DNA of 64,000 bases, from positions 434,001-498,000 of the forward strand of contig JAYKKM010000082.1 in NCBI GenBank assembly GCA_035772405.1, given 5' to 3'. The notes beneath the pieces are model-generated. The model saw only the letters and a list, made by a program, of their open reading frames with translations. It was not told where the DNA came from and made no database searches. This document shows, in pieces, positions 12,517-23,277 of this stretch. Every line of letters starts with the position of its first letter. Position 1 is the first letter of the stretch. The translations under genes and the position numbers were made by a program. Source of the DNA: Chrysogorgia sp. JL179-B06. Lineage: Eukaryota; Cnidaria; Anthozoa; Scleralcyonacea; Chrysogorgiidae.

Positions 12517-13085
12517 AGCATCTAATGTCTCCTTTTATTCAAGTGCAAAACAAACACTTTTGACAACATCAGATTTTGTCTGAAGATTGCAGTTAAAGTA
12601 GGATGTATTTGCAGACTTTTTTATTGGTGACACAGACTGAATATAACAGTCTATTTCAGATGATTCTAGAAATAAATGAAAAAGAAAGAGAAGTCAGGTT
12701 TAAGCAATTGCCATGCAATTACAGTTAACATTAAAGCTGTATAATTTACACTCTGTGGTGCACATGAACTTTTAAAGATGAAAAACACTTATTTTATTGC
12801 TATTTCTATTGTAAGAGATCCCTAGCCTTCAAGGCAGCACTTTCCTTGCAATGGTAACTTGTAGTTGCTATTTCTATTCTAAGAGAAAATGTTTATGTTA
12901 TTTCATTTACCTGGTTTGATGTTTGTCATTTTTTGGAATAGCTGTTTGAAAAGAACAGAAAAAGTTACATGTAGGCTTTCACTTTGGAAAGAATGTATAA
13001 AAATAAATCGGCAAACGATGTAAAAGAAATGAGTTTATTTAGCAATAAAAGTGACAAAAGGTCACACTGAAGTGACTGAACAAGG
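12517..13085. other. No gene seen upstream of RPA-like gene
   Basis: An AT-rich region likely to include the promoter and 5' UTR of the RPA-like gene. It has no motif I would call. GCTATTTCTATT(C/G)TAAGAGA occurs twice (12803 and 12868). Confidence 0.35.
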
Positions 13086-13371
13086 AGTCACACTGAACAA
13101 CGATTATTAAACCAGTTCCATAATGAAATGGGCATTAAAATACTTGAACTGGTCACGGACCACGTCCACAGTTAATAGCAGATGATTTAAAATACTTGAA
13201 CTGGTCACACTGAACAACGGACCAGTTCCATAATGAAATCGGCAGTTAACAGATGATTTAAATGATAACGAAGCAGACACTGGGTTAATAGGTTATTGTT
13301 CCATAATGAAATCGGCAGTTAACAGATGATTTAAATGATAACGAAGCAGACACTGGGTTAATAGGTTATTG
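13086..13371. repeat. Short tandem duplications, including a 73-bp unit twice
   Basis: A 73-bp unit beginning TTCCATAATGAAATCGGCAG occurs at 13226-13298 and again at 13299-13371 with virtually no difference. Upstream (13086-13225), AATACTTGAACTGGTCAC and ACCAGTTCCATAATGAAAT also recur. The near identity means recent duplication. Confidence 0.85.
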
Positions 13372-13962
13372 CAATATAAACAAACTTACCTGAATCTTTG
13401 TAGATTGAAGACAACAGCTCTGCAGGAAGGAAGACAACGTGCAAGTAAAACATGCACAGTTGAGCTGCTACTTCTCACGCGTTTGCCTCATGAGTGCCCG
13501 CCCGTGACCCCCCGGTTTGCTAACAGATAAACTCCAAATTTCAACTAAATCGAGATTATGTCGACTATACATAACTCGGCAAAAGGGACTGGCACGAGTT
13601 TCAACACAGGCAAGATTAGCTAGCGCTCGGCAGCAATAAGTTAATGAAGTTGTTTTTAATATGCTAAAACGTTTCGTTGCAAGACTTACTTCACAGTAAC
13701 TTCCAAAAGAATTATTGGATTCGATTATCGCATGATATAATGATAAAGACTTATCAAAACCTCGGTTTGTGTTATCTGCCTTAGCCTTCAGCAGATCACA
13801 CAAACCCATTCTATCATGAGATGTAACCATAACTATCTGGCATTCTTGCTGGATATTAAAAATCATTATCCAGTGTCGTGGCTGCACTCAGATTTAAAAC
13901 ATGGTCATCATACAGTTTGTGAGTCCAGTCCTAATAATTATATTAAACTGGGAAAAGGTTGT
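13372..13962. other. No supported gene
   Basis: A minus-strand open frame of 139 codons (13468-13887) has no start context, splice support or recognisable domain. The region could be a 5' flank shared by the two divergent Helitrons. Confidence 0.3.
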
Positions 13963-13977
13963 ACAGTAAACTGCCGA

Positions 13978-14105
13978 AAACTTTGATGAACAAACTACTG
14001 ACGTTTCGAGCTGAGCCTTTCATCAGAGTAAATTACTGTGTAATTCAATTTACTCGAATGGCTCAGCTCGAAACTCCAGTAGTTCGTTCCTCTAAGTTCT
14101 ATGTA
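13978..14105. repeat. MITE-like inverted repeat (TTTCGAGCTGAGCC arms)
   Basis: The left arm reads AAACTACTGACGTTTCGAGC and continues CTGAGCC. The right arm is its reverse complement with a few changes (GGCTCAGCTCGAAACTCC, then AGTAGTTCG). About 45 bp separate the arms. Similar dyads are common in coral genomes in my recollection, usually as a non-autonomous DNA element. Confidence 0.65.
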
Positions 14106-14280
14106 ATTTACAACCTTTTGTCCTTTTCCCAGTTTACTATATTCTAAATACTGCCTAGTATGCAGCACTACTATTTTTTACTAATACAGTAACTATATGT
14201 TAGAATGAAGGTTTTGGTATATATACTATACTGAAGTTTTTGACATTGTTATTTTTGAGGCAAAAGTAAATGTAGCTGGA

Positions 14281-14330
14281 TTATCTGCTAGACAAATCCA
14301 AATGCAAATCCAAATCCAAATGCAAAGAAA
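14281..14330. repeat. CAAATCCAAATG short tandem repeat
   Basis: Alternating CAAATC and CAAATG hexamers form a small microsatellite upstream of Helitron 2. Confidence 0.6.
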
Positions 14331-14406
14331 GATCCAAGAAAAAAGTTTCACACGAGATACTAAAATTCAAGTAAGTTTCTGCATATGTACTACTCAGTGT
14401 GCATTG

Positions 14407-14456
14407 TCCCCTCGCCCGGCGCGAAGCGCCGGCCGAAGGCCTGAGGGCGAGGGTGC
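14407..14456. repeat. GC-rich nested hairpin followed by CTAA
   Basis: Outer arms CCCTCGCCC and GGGCGAGGG enclose an inner hairpin CCGGCGCGAAGCGCCGG. The stretch is strikingly GC-rich for this region. It is followed after two bases by CTAAT, which fits the hairpin-CTRR-T pattern of a Helitron 3' end, although the spacer is shorter than usual. It could instead be a non-autonomous element of another type. Confidence 0.45.
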
Positions 14457-14696
14457 TAATATCGACCGGCGTTTAGTCCCTCATCACAGATTCCAGGCGT
14501 AATGTAGAGTCACTTTCAGTTTCCTTGTATATATATCTATATATATTCAGGATCAACGTCGTCGATCATGCGCGGCATCGGAAAATTTGGCTCTGGTAAC
14601 TAGATACTGCATTTAAATTCATATATTGCTGCGAATGCAATTCAAAGTGTTGTTTTTTGAAAAAAGTGAGTTTGAAAAGAAATTTATTGCTAAGCT

Positions 14697-17600
14697 ATGG
14701 ATAAACGACAAGGAATACAAAACAAAAAGAGAAGCGGAAGAGAAGGACGGCAAGAGCAAAAGCCAGTTGAAACCGAGGAGGAAAAGGTCGAAAGACTACG
14801 GAAACAAAGAGAGCGACAGCGACAAAAGCTGGCAAATGAAACCGCGGAGGAGAAGGAAATTCGGAAGGCGAAGAGGAGGGAAGCCTACAAAAAGAGGTCA
14901 GAAGTAAGTAAGGGATAGAGAAGAGAATATCTTAAGGAGAGGAGACAGCAAGAATGTAAGGACGAGCGAGAAAGTAGACTGCAAGGTTTAAGTCGATTGT
15001 ACCAGGAACGGCTAGATTCAGAAAGTTCACAAGAACGTACTGGAAGGCTGGCGGTTCTAAGACAAAAAGCCACATCAAGAATAGAGTCGGAGACGTCAGA
15101 AAAACGGGCTGAAAGACTGCACGTTATAAGAGAAAATGCCGCCGAGAGAATTGAGTCTGAAACGCCAAACCAACGGGCTGAAAGACGGGACGTTCAAAGA
15201 CAAAATGTCGCCGAGAGAATTGAGTCAGAAACGCCAGAACAACGGGCTGCAAGACTGGACGTCCTAAGACAAAATGCCGCCGAGAGAATTGAGTCAGAAA
15301 CGCCAGAACAACGGGCTGAAAGACTGGACGTTCTAAGACAAAATACAGCAGAGAGACTGGCATCAGAAACGGGTGAAGAAAGTGAAAGAAGGTTGGTAAG
15401 TGTGAGAATGAATGAAGTAGAGAGAATTGAAAACGAGACTGTGCCAGAACGAGAGGAAAGGCTCGAGGTTTCGAGAGAAAGTGCAAGAGAGAGTGCAAGA
15501 GAGAGAAGGGCGAATAACGTGTCTTTTCAGGAAGAGCATGTTGACAGTCGCGACGAGTATCTGCACCAAGGGGGATGGGAGGATACAGAGAATCCCTTAC
15601 ACGAGCAAGAATGGGTCAGAAACGAAATGGATAGTTTCCATTCTAGCCAAGAACAGCTGCAGCATCGCCAGTGTACTGTGTGCAAAGAAACCTGGCCAAC
15701 CAAGCAGAATTTAAGTACAGATCCTGCAAGGTATGTATGTAATCGATGCACGAGAGATAAGAAATCGCCGAAAGTGTACAGTGCAGACAATGACATGGAC
15801 CCAGGTATTGTTCCCCTACAGTTAGAAGGGTTGACCCAGATAGAGGAAATGCTAATTGCAAGGGTGTGCCCTATTATGAGTGTTTATAGGAAACATGGTG
15901 GTCAGAGGGGGTACAAGGGACATGTTCTTAATTTACCCCAAGATATTCAAAGTTTTTTGAATAGTTTGCCTTCAAGAGCATCAGATTTACCTGTTTTGGT
16001 GGTAAGAAGACATGGCGTTGAAAATACACATCGAGATTTTACTGTTCGTAAACATCGAGTGCTTGAAGCTGTGTTATGGTTAGTCACCAACAATCCCTAC
16101 TTCAAAGGTGTAGAAGTTGACCGTGAGGCAATAAATTGTTTACCAGAGAATGGTATTCCTAATGGCCTCAGGTTTGTTATTGATACAGAAGTATCTCCTC
16201 ATGAAGACGAGGATGAAGGGCCACCTCAGGATCATGAAGTAGATAATGTTGTTGTTGAAGAATCTGTTTTAGGGGGAGACAGGACATCATTCATTCCTCA
16301 GCGTCAAAGGCAGAGGAAGGATCAAGATGCAATTCGTGAGACAGTGAATGATGAAGCTGACCCAATAGACTGGCCAACTAATGAAGGTAATGCTGTCAAT
16401 GAATTTAGAACAGATGGTCTTGCAACGATGGCATTTCCTACACTGTTCCCATTTGGGAGAGGTGACCCAACCACACGGGCAAGACAACATGGTGTGACTC
16501 TGGCAGAAGCATTTAAGCATTTGGTTAAGTTTGCTGAAAGGTTACCAAATGGTAAGTACAGGTGGAGATTTGCTTCTCACCCAAGATTCCCCTATTGGGC
16601 ATTAGATATGAAGCAAAGGCATCAGCTTTTGTCTCAATCAAATGTTTATTTGCACCAGCATCCAGCAGATGCCAACATGACCCTAGAAGAGCTAAGAGAG
16701 ATGGTCAATTCAATGAGTGGTAAGCAAATGGTGAAAAGGCTTCAACGGTATGTGTCGAAAGTGCAAGGCACTAACTCGTACTGGTATCAGCGTTTACAGG
16801 AATTGTTAACGTTGATAGAGCAGAAAGGCTGTCCTACCTTTTTCTTTACTTTTAGTGCAGCAGATAGCTACTGGCCAGAGTTGCAAAGACTTTTGCAGAA
16901 TGAGGAAGATGCTACGCAGTCAGAACGAGCGCAAGCAGTCATTGACAATCCACATTTGACTGATTGGTTTTTTAAGCAGCGTCTCGATGACTTTATCAGG
17001 CATTGGTTGCATGGTGTGTTGGATGCAGACTGGTATTGGTTTCGATATGAATATCAAGCCAGGGGAAGTATTCATGCGCATGGTTGTGCAAAGTTACAGA
17101 ACGACCCAGACATTCCAACATTGAGAGGAAAAGCTGCTAAGGCATGGAGTTTACTTGAACATGAGTCTGACATGGAAGATTTTGAATTTTTTTTTCAGCC
17201 CGTTATTGATGATGGAAAAGAATCAGAGAGACGGGTGTTAAGGTAAGAACTGCATGGCTGGGATAATACAAGAAACAAATCTTTTATGGCATTACAAAAT
17301 AACAGATATTTTGTTCCTGTTTTGTTCTAGGTATATTGATTGGCTTGTAACAACCTTTAATGAGGAGTTGCCTGATGAACAATGGAGAATTCCTGAGCCA
17401 CATCCATCGGCTGTTAGACCAAGTGCAGTTGATGATGCAGATTCAGACTACCACAGGTTAGTGAACAGTGTTGAGAGGCATACCAGATGTAGTTCTGCCT
17501 ACTGCTTGAAACAGAAAAAATGTGGTTTACCTGCAGAATGTAGATTTGGTTTCCCAAAGGGTTTAGAAGAAGAAACCCATTTTAACTATGAATTGTTACC

Positions 17601-20115
17601 GCATTGTAAGTTAGGTGCAACATTAATTACAAAGAGAAATGACCATAGGTTAAATTCTCATAACAGGGTGATGATTGAGAATTGGAGAGCTAATGTTGAT
17701 TTACAGGTCATCGTTGACAAGAATGCATGTGGACGGTACATGGCAAAGTATGCAGCAAAGGGCGAACCACGCTCAAAGCAAGCATCAGAGATTTTGGGCT
17801 CCTGTGTGTCAAGGTTACAGGATAATGATAAAGTATCTTCGGCAATCAAGAAAGCCATAATACAAGTTGCTGGAGATCGAGATATGGCAGCGCAAGAAAC
17901 AGCACATATGCTTCTAAGCCTGCCTTTGATAGGGTGTACTTATAGTTTTGTTACGATTTCTTTAGATAATAGTAGGAAGGTTGTCATTGACAATGAGAAC
18001 CAAAGTGATGAAGTGTTGCAAAAATCGACCATTGAAGAGTATGGTAAGCGTTCAACTGCCAACAGTAAGTGTCAAGGGTTGTCTCACTTGAATTTGATGC
18101 AATATGTGTCACAGTACACAAAATATCGTTCACAGGTAAGGAAACGATCAGTTCCCTATATTGTACGGACATTCCCACAGGTCTCGGGAAACCCTCGCGG
18201 TCCAGATTTTGGCACATATTGCAAATATCAGCTAATCAAATTCAAGCCTTGGGAGGGTGAACCATCAAATGCATGGGCCAATGAGGCAGAAAGTGATGAA
18301 ATGTTTATTAATACTTATCACCTATTTTTGCATACTGACTTTGCTGAAGAGAATGTCATAGGTCATTGTGAAGAAATGTTAAATATGTTTGAGCGAGAAT
18401 CAGAACAGGATGAAGAAGTTGCAGAAGATAGAGATAATGATGACACCAATGAAAGTGATGATGATGAAACAAACAATGAGCAATGTGAAGAAACTGATGA
18501 TTGGATGTTGCTTTGCAGGTTGAATCAGCATTATGAGCAATCTGGTGACCTGCTGTTGGAGAATGGAAATGACTGGTTTGAGGGAGCAAGGTCAGTGCCA
18601 ATGGAACTATTAAGGGAATGCCCAGGGTGGATTTCCAAGCAGAGGAAAGATGCAGAGGAACGAGGAAGACAACCCCTTACTGCGCAACCACAGAATGGTC
18701 ATCCTGCCATTGATCCAGGAACTTTGAATGCGAAGCAGCGACTGGCTTATGATATTGTAACATCCCATGCTCAAAGTGTTGAGACATGTGAACCAGTTTG
18801 TATGATTGTCTGTGGAACTGCTGGGACAGGTAAGACATACATAATAAATGCTTTGAAGCAAGTGCTTGGAGAGAAATGCTTAGTAACAGCAACTACAGGC
18901 ATAGCAGCATTTAGTATAAATGGCCAGACATTGCATTCTGCAGCACAACTTCCAATTCATGACCATAGAGAGCTTCAGGGTGAGTCGTTACAGCGTCTAC
19001 AGTTAAAATTAGAAGGTAAGGCTTACCTTATTGTTGATGAAATGTCAATGATTGGTCACAAGATGTTCTCTTGGCTAGACAATAGATTACGTGCTGGTAC
19101 GGGGAATCAAAATAAGCCATTTGGTGGGATTTCAGTGATTCTCCTTGGTGACTTTGGTCAGTTGCCACCAGTCTGTGATCGAGCATTATATGTTTCTGGG
19201 AATAGGTCGATTATTAGTGATCATGGGCATAGTCTCTATCGTTTGTTTAACACTGTTGTTATTCTTGATGATATTATGCGACAGGCTGGCAGTAATCCTG
19301 AAGCGATAGCATTCAGAAGTTTGCTACTGAGGATGAGAGATGGGAAAGTTACGGAGGACGATTGGCGTCTTCTCCTTCAACATTCACCCAATAATGTTGA
19401 CATGGTTGAATTCAATACAGCAATTAGATTGTACTTTGATAAGAAGAGTGTGGCTGAGTACAACTATGAAAAGCTGAAAAGTACTGGACAACCAGTAGCA
19501 AAGATTCAGGCAAAGCAATCTGGCCATGGTGCCTCGGCAGCAAAATCAGATGAAGCTGGAGGTTTAGATGCAGTCATGTTTCTTTCGAAGAATGCAGAGG
19601 TCATGCTAACATCCAACCTTTGGGCAGACGTTGGTCTATGTAATGGCTCATTTGGAGTGGTTGAGCAGTTTTGGTATGCGGAGGCTGCAGGACCTCCAAG
19701 TTTACCAATTGCAGTGTTGGTACATTTCCCTGGTTACACAGGACCAGCATTTATCAATTCTTGTGAGAAATGCCTACCAGTGCCACCAAAGGTATTTGAA
19801 TGGATGGTCGATGGCAAGTACTTGTCACGAGAGCAAATTCCTTTGAGATTAAGGTATGCAATGACCATCCACAAGTCGCAGGGACAGACTTTACCAAAAG
19901 TTGTCGTTGACCTGGGTAAAGGTGAGAAAGTGGCTGGATGTACATTTGTAGCTACATCAAGGGTAAGATCTATTAATGATATTGTGTTTGAGCCAATGGC
20001 ATTTGATCGTTTGAGAGCAATTGGCAGGAACAAAAATATGCAAAAGAGAATTGAGGAAGAGCAGAGGCTTGTGTTGCTATCAGAGCAAACCCTACAAAAA
20101 TATAGTCACAAGTAA
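14697..20115 (+). CDS. Helitron 2 Rep-helicase (spliced; in-frame stop near N-terminus)
   Basis: Second Helitron replicase-helicase. ATG 14697 opens an Arg/Glu/Lys-rich coiled-coil region. Its frame continues past TAG 14916-14918 and on to 17242, then across an intron (17243-17330) to stop 20113-20115. Domains in order: five 23-residue repeats (15072-15360); a CTVC...CNRC zinc finger (about 15673-15750); a DUF6570-like region; the Rep HUH motif SIHAHG (about 17069-17086); two-tyrosine motif YMAKYAAKG (about 17738-17764); and helicase GTAGTGKT (about 18814-18837), IVDEMSM, GDFGQLPPV, HKSQGQTL and ATSRVRS. All catalytic motifs are intact. It diverges strongly from Helitron 1, lacks a visible protease-like N-terminus, and faces the opposite way. 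The TAG may be a point mutation, or may lie in a 102-nt intron (14904-15005). Confidence 0.85.
14904..15005 (+). other. Candidate 102-nt intron containing the in-frame TAG
   Basis: The segment starts GTAAGT, ends TACCAG, is exactly 34 codons long and starts and ends in phase 0. Removing it would delete the TAG at 14916 and keep the frame. Read in frame, its other codons give the same Arg/Glu-rich composition as its flanks, so it looks like former coding sequence. Whether it is spliced cannot be told from sequence. Confidence 0.45.
15072..15360 (+). repeat. 69-bp coding repeats (23-residue coiled-coil units)
   Basis: CCGAGAGAATTGAGTC recurs at 15142, 15211 and 15280, exactly 69 bp apart, with degenerate copies on either side. 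Each unit encodes AERIESETPEQRAERLDVLR plus three residues. The unit length preserves frame, so copy number can change without breaking the protein. Confidence 0.85.
17243..17330 (+). other. Spliceosomal intron in Helitron 2 Rep domain
   Basis: The intron starts GTAAGA and ends TTTTGTTCTAG after a T-rich tract; it is 88 nt long. Joining AG at 17241-17242 to G17331 gives Arg followed by YIDWLVTTFN. This aligns with the uninterrupted [10 protein letters not shown] of Helitron 1, which confirms the junction. Confidence 0.9.
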
Positions 20116-20360
20116 TATGTTTTGAAATATTATTGGCTAAACTTGCCAATAGAGTCAGTGGAAACAGTATATTCCAGATGACGAGTGTGACAAGGTAAAC
20201 TGGCCGGGTGCAGACATGTATCGTACATGTATATACTGCACGACATTGAATCCCCTAGCTACAGGTCACATTTTTAAAATGTGTTTTGGAGGGGTGCCGC
20301 AGGACACATTTTTACAAATGTGTTTATGACGGATTGATTTGCCTGGTACTGGACACTTTT

Positions 20361-20580
20361 GTGTTTTCGAGTTGGCGCACTGGGCGAATTCATTGCGTTT
20401 GCTTTGAATTTGCTTTCGAGTTATTTGCCTGTCGCTGGATGCAATCTAATTGTGTTTTCGAGTGAGGCGTCACTGGGTGAATTCACTACGGTTTGTTTTG
20501 AATTTGCTTTCGAGTCAATCTTGCTGTCGCTGGATACAATCTAATTGACTGTGTTTTCGAGCGAGCGTCCTCAAGTGCAG
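20361..20580. repeat. Diverged tandem repeat, unit 91-99 bp
   Basis: GTGTTTTCGAG recurs at 20361, 20452 and 20551. Each unit also holds CACTGGG(C/T)GAATTCA, GAATTTGCTTTCGAGT and GTCGCTGGAT(A/G)CAATCTAATT. It lies downstream of Helitron 2 and could belong to its 3' region. Nearby hairpins at 20268-20325 read CACATTTTTAAAATGTG and CACATTTTTACAAATGTG. Confidence 0.8.
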
Positions 20581-21184
20581 AGACTTTTTGAGTCTACTTT
20601 AGAGGGATAAAAGGTATAGACATTTTAGTCACATGTATGCTATGTCTGTACCTACTGTACTCAAAGCACATTTCAGATGTGCTTGAGAGGTGATATGAAA
20701 AAGGCCGGCCAGTTGATAATAAAATTCATTTCATAGCTATCAAACTACAAAAAAGAAATTTACAACATTGAAATGTACAAGGTATTATTTTTCCTATGCA
20801 TGCATTGCTTGCAGTAATAATATGAACTTTTGGTCATTGTTAAATATAATTTTTTTATTGTATTTTTTTCTATAGACAACAAATGTGTAGCAATTAAAAT
20901 ACTCTTCATAACTGTATACATGCAGATGAATGACAAAATTGGATTTTTATCACAACAAAATTATGTATGTGCATTACAACAATTAAGGACAAACCGTTAA
21001 TCCAATACTAAGAAATTGTTTAGTACAGGTACGGTATCTAGTGTACAGTAGCCCCATATGTAGGAAGTAATGCTGGTTCTTCGGGTAATGAGAGTTCGAA
21101 TACACAACTTACTGTAATATGTATTTATAATTTAAAGCAACAAATAGGATGTTGTAATTGGGAATTAAATTTCAAAACTATCCC

Positions 21185-22590
21185 TTTCAATTTCAGTTAA
21201 AAGAAAATACTGTAGGAAAGACCCCCAGCATTGATGCAGGACAACAGATTGGTGTAAGTTCATGCAGTTTAATAATTATATAAATTGTACACTGACTGAA
21301 ACAGTACATACATGTACCAGTATTGTCAACTAATGCTGCTCCATTTTACATTTGTTACAGAATTAATGGCTGGCTGTATTGAGATTCATTTATCTTGGTC
21401 CAACAATCACCATGTACAGTAAAAAAAATTAAACAATTGTTTTAACTTGAAAAGTGATAGTTTATTTTCTTTAAAAAGACTGTAAGCTAAGGCATATAAA
21501 TTGTACACGTATTCATTTTATTTTTTATTTGCAGGCATGATTACAATATTTGTTGCATTTTACTGTACTGATTGATGCATTATGGCAAAGTTCAATCTAG
21601 AAAATAATCAAAATAGTTCTATGACAGGTAGAGTATACTGTACAGTAAAAAGGGAGCGAGTGTATAGTATGAGACATATTGTCATTTATGATTCAAAACA
21701 GAAGGTACAGTATATCAAGACATAAAAACAACTAGATACATGTCATAAATATAATACAGTACATGTAAGTGTTAACTAATGTTATTAGTTTATGATTGAG
21801 TCATTTCTCTTTGATGTACCATGGGCTTTATCTAGCATAAAGACCGTGAATGCTAATTAGATAAGAAATGAAGCGAAAAACTAGGGAAATCTTTGTCCAA
21901 GGTGGATAAAATGGACAAAACTTCGTTGGAAAACCTCCTCAATCCTGAACTATAATCAGTTAGATCCCTCGAATGTCGGGCTTTATGCTATATAATGCCC
22001 TCGGACGCCGTGCGTACTCGGGTCTTTATATAGCATAAAGCCCTCCTTCTCGAGATCTAATTACTCTTACATTATAATAATATAAGGACATATACCTAAT
22101 TTGTACAGAATTAAATTACAATTATACTGTTTCTTTCAATTTCAGGAAAATACACATTAAACAGTAATAAATTGCATCCCTACCACAGATGTCATTGTCT
22201 AGCATTGATGGACAGTAATAATTCCCTGTAGATTTGTAAGTACGTGCAGTGTAAATGAATAATTATTAAATTGTACATTGATTCATGCAGTATTCCCTGC
22301 TGATGATGGTCCATTTCAATTATTAAGTACAGAATTAATGGCTGTATTGAAATTCAGTTATCCTGATTATGTCCTGTACATTCACAGTGTCAAAAACAAT
22401 TGTTTTACCTTGATAGCTAGCCAATTAGTATACTGTATTATTATTTAAACAAAAAGGCTATAATTATTTGGTTTCTTTTTTTATTTGCAGCAGTAGTAAT
22501 TATAATTGTTTCTTCCATTTTACATAATGGCAAAGTTCAATTCAGGAAACAACCCAAACATACAGTTACACAATGACAGGTGATATACAA
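21185..22590. repeat. Diverged tandem duplication, unit about 950 bp
   Basis: Two blocks correspond in the same order. TTTCAATTTCAG occurs at about 21188 and 22136, ACAGAATTAATGGCTG at 21357 and 22332, TTTTTTATTTGCAG at about 21520 and 22477, and ATGGCAAAGTTCAAT at 21581 and 22527. The copies have diverged. Each keeps two splice-acceptor-like pyrimidine-AG tracts. No coding frame was found in them. Confidence 0.6.
21823..22045. repeat. Inverted-repeat element (GGGCTTTATGCTATATA arms)
   Basis: GGGCTTTATGCTATATA at about 21979 and its reverse complement TATATAGCATAAAGCCC near 22043 form a hairpin of about 65 bp. A third related arm, GGGCTTTATCTAGCATAAAG, sits at 21826. This fits a small foldback or MITE with an internal duplication. 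No target duplication was found. Confidence 0.6.
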
Positions 22591-23129
22591 TGGCATATGC
22601 TTAAATGTTATTAAAGGGCTTTTTACTGGACTGTTAATGAATCAAATATACTTGGAAGACATTTGAATTTTGTATGGCTTATTTCATTTCTAATAAGTTT
22701 TTTACATATATTGCAGGTTGAAACACACAACATACTCTGGAAATTTGAACAATACACTGGTGAGAAAAAACCATAGTGATAAAATATTCTACTTTTAAAT
22801 TTTTTCTAATATAGAATTTTTGTTTTCTCCAGGTTTTGATGTACTTGCAGATGAAATTATATCTTGCTAAAATGCTTAAATTTGTAAAGGTACTGTAACT
22901 GTATATTATTGTTATGAGCGATTATAGTAAAATACTGGAAAAGTATACTATCTGCAATAAACATTACCTACAATGACAGAAGGCTATTAGGGGAACAATG
23001 CATGTTGCACAAGGAATCACATTTACTTTTAATATATTACTTTAAAGACATATCGAGACTGCTGAATTAGCAGTACGTATGTCACACGTACGAACTAGAA
23101 CGCAACGTAGCCTTTGTTCTTCCATCTGA

Positions 23130-23277
23130 GTTCTGGTAGCTCAATGGTTAGGGCATCTAACCGGAGATCATGAAGGGTGCGGGTTCGATTCCCGTCTGGG
23201 GCTCAGAAACATTTTCTGAGCTTGCGTTAAAAGTTTGATTTATCATATTAAATAACAATTTATCATATTAAATAACC
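23130..23277 (+). mobile_element. tRNA-derived SINE
   Basis: The tRNA-like head (23130-23203) has box A TAGCTCAATGG at 23137-23147 and a perfect box B GGTTCGATTCC at 23182-23192, the internal RNA polymerase III promoter. Acceptor and T stems can pair, but the anticodon arm has mismatches and no proper anticodon loop, so it is not a working tRNA. It is followed by a small hairpin (CTCAGAAACATTTTCTGAG) and an AT-rich tail with two copies of TTTATCATATTAAATAAC, typical of a SINE tail. Confidence 0.7.

Noticed and set aside
13468..13887. 139-codon minus-strand frame
   Set aside because: No domain, no supported start, and it lies in the flank between two divergent Helitrons.
23130..23203. Functional tRNA gene
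   Set aside because: The anticodon stem has mismatches and the loop lacks the conserved T33. The tail and hairpin after it fit a SINE better.
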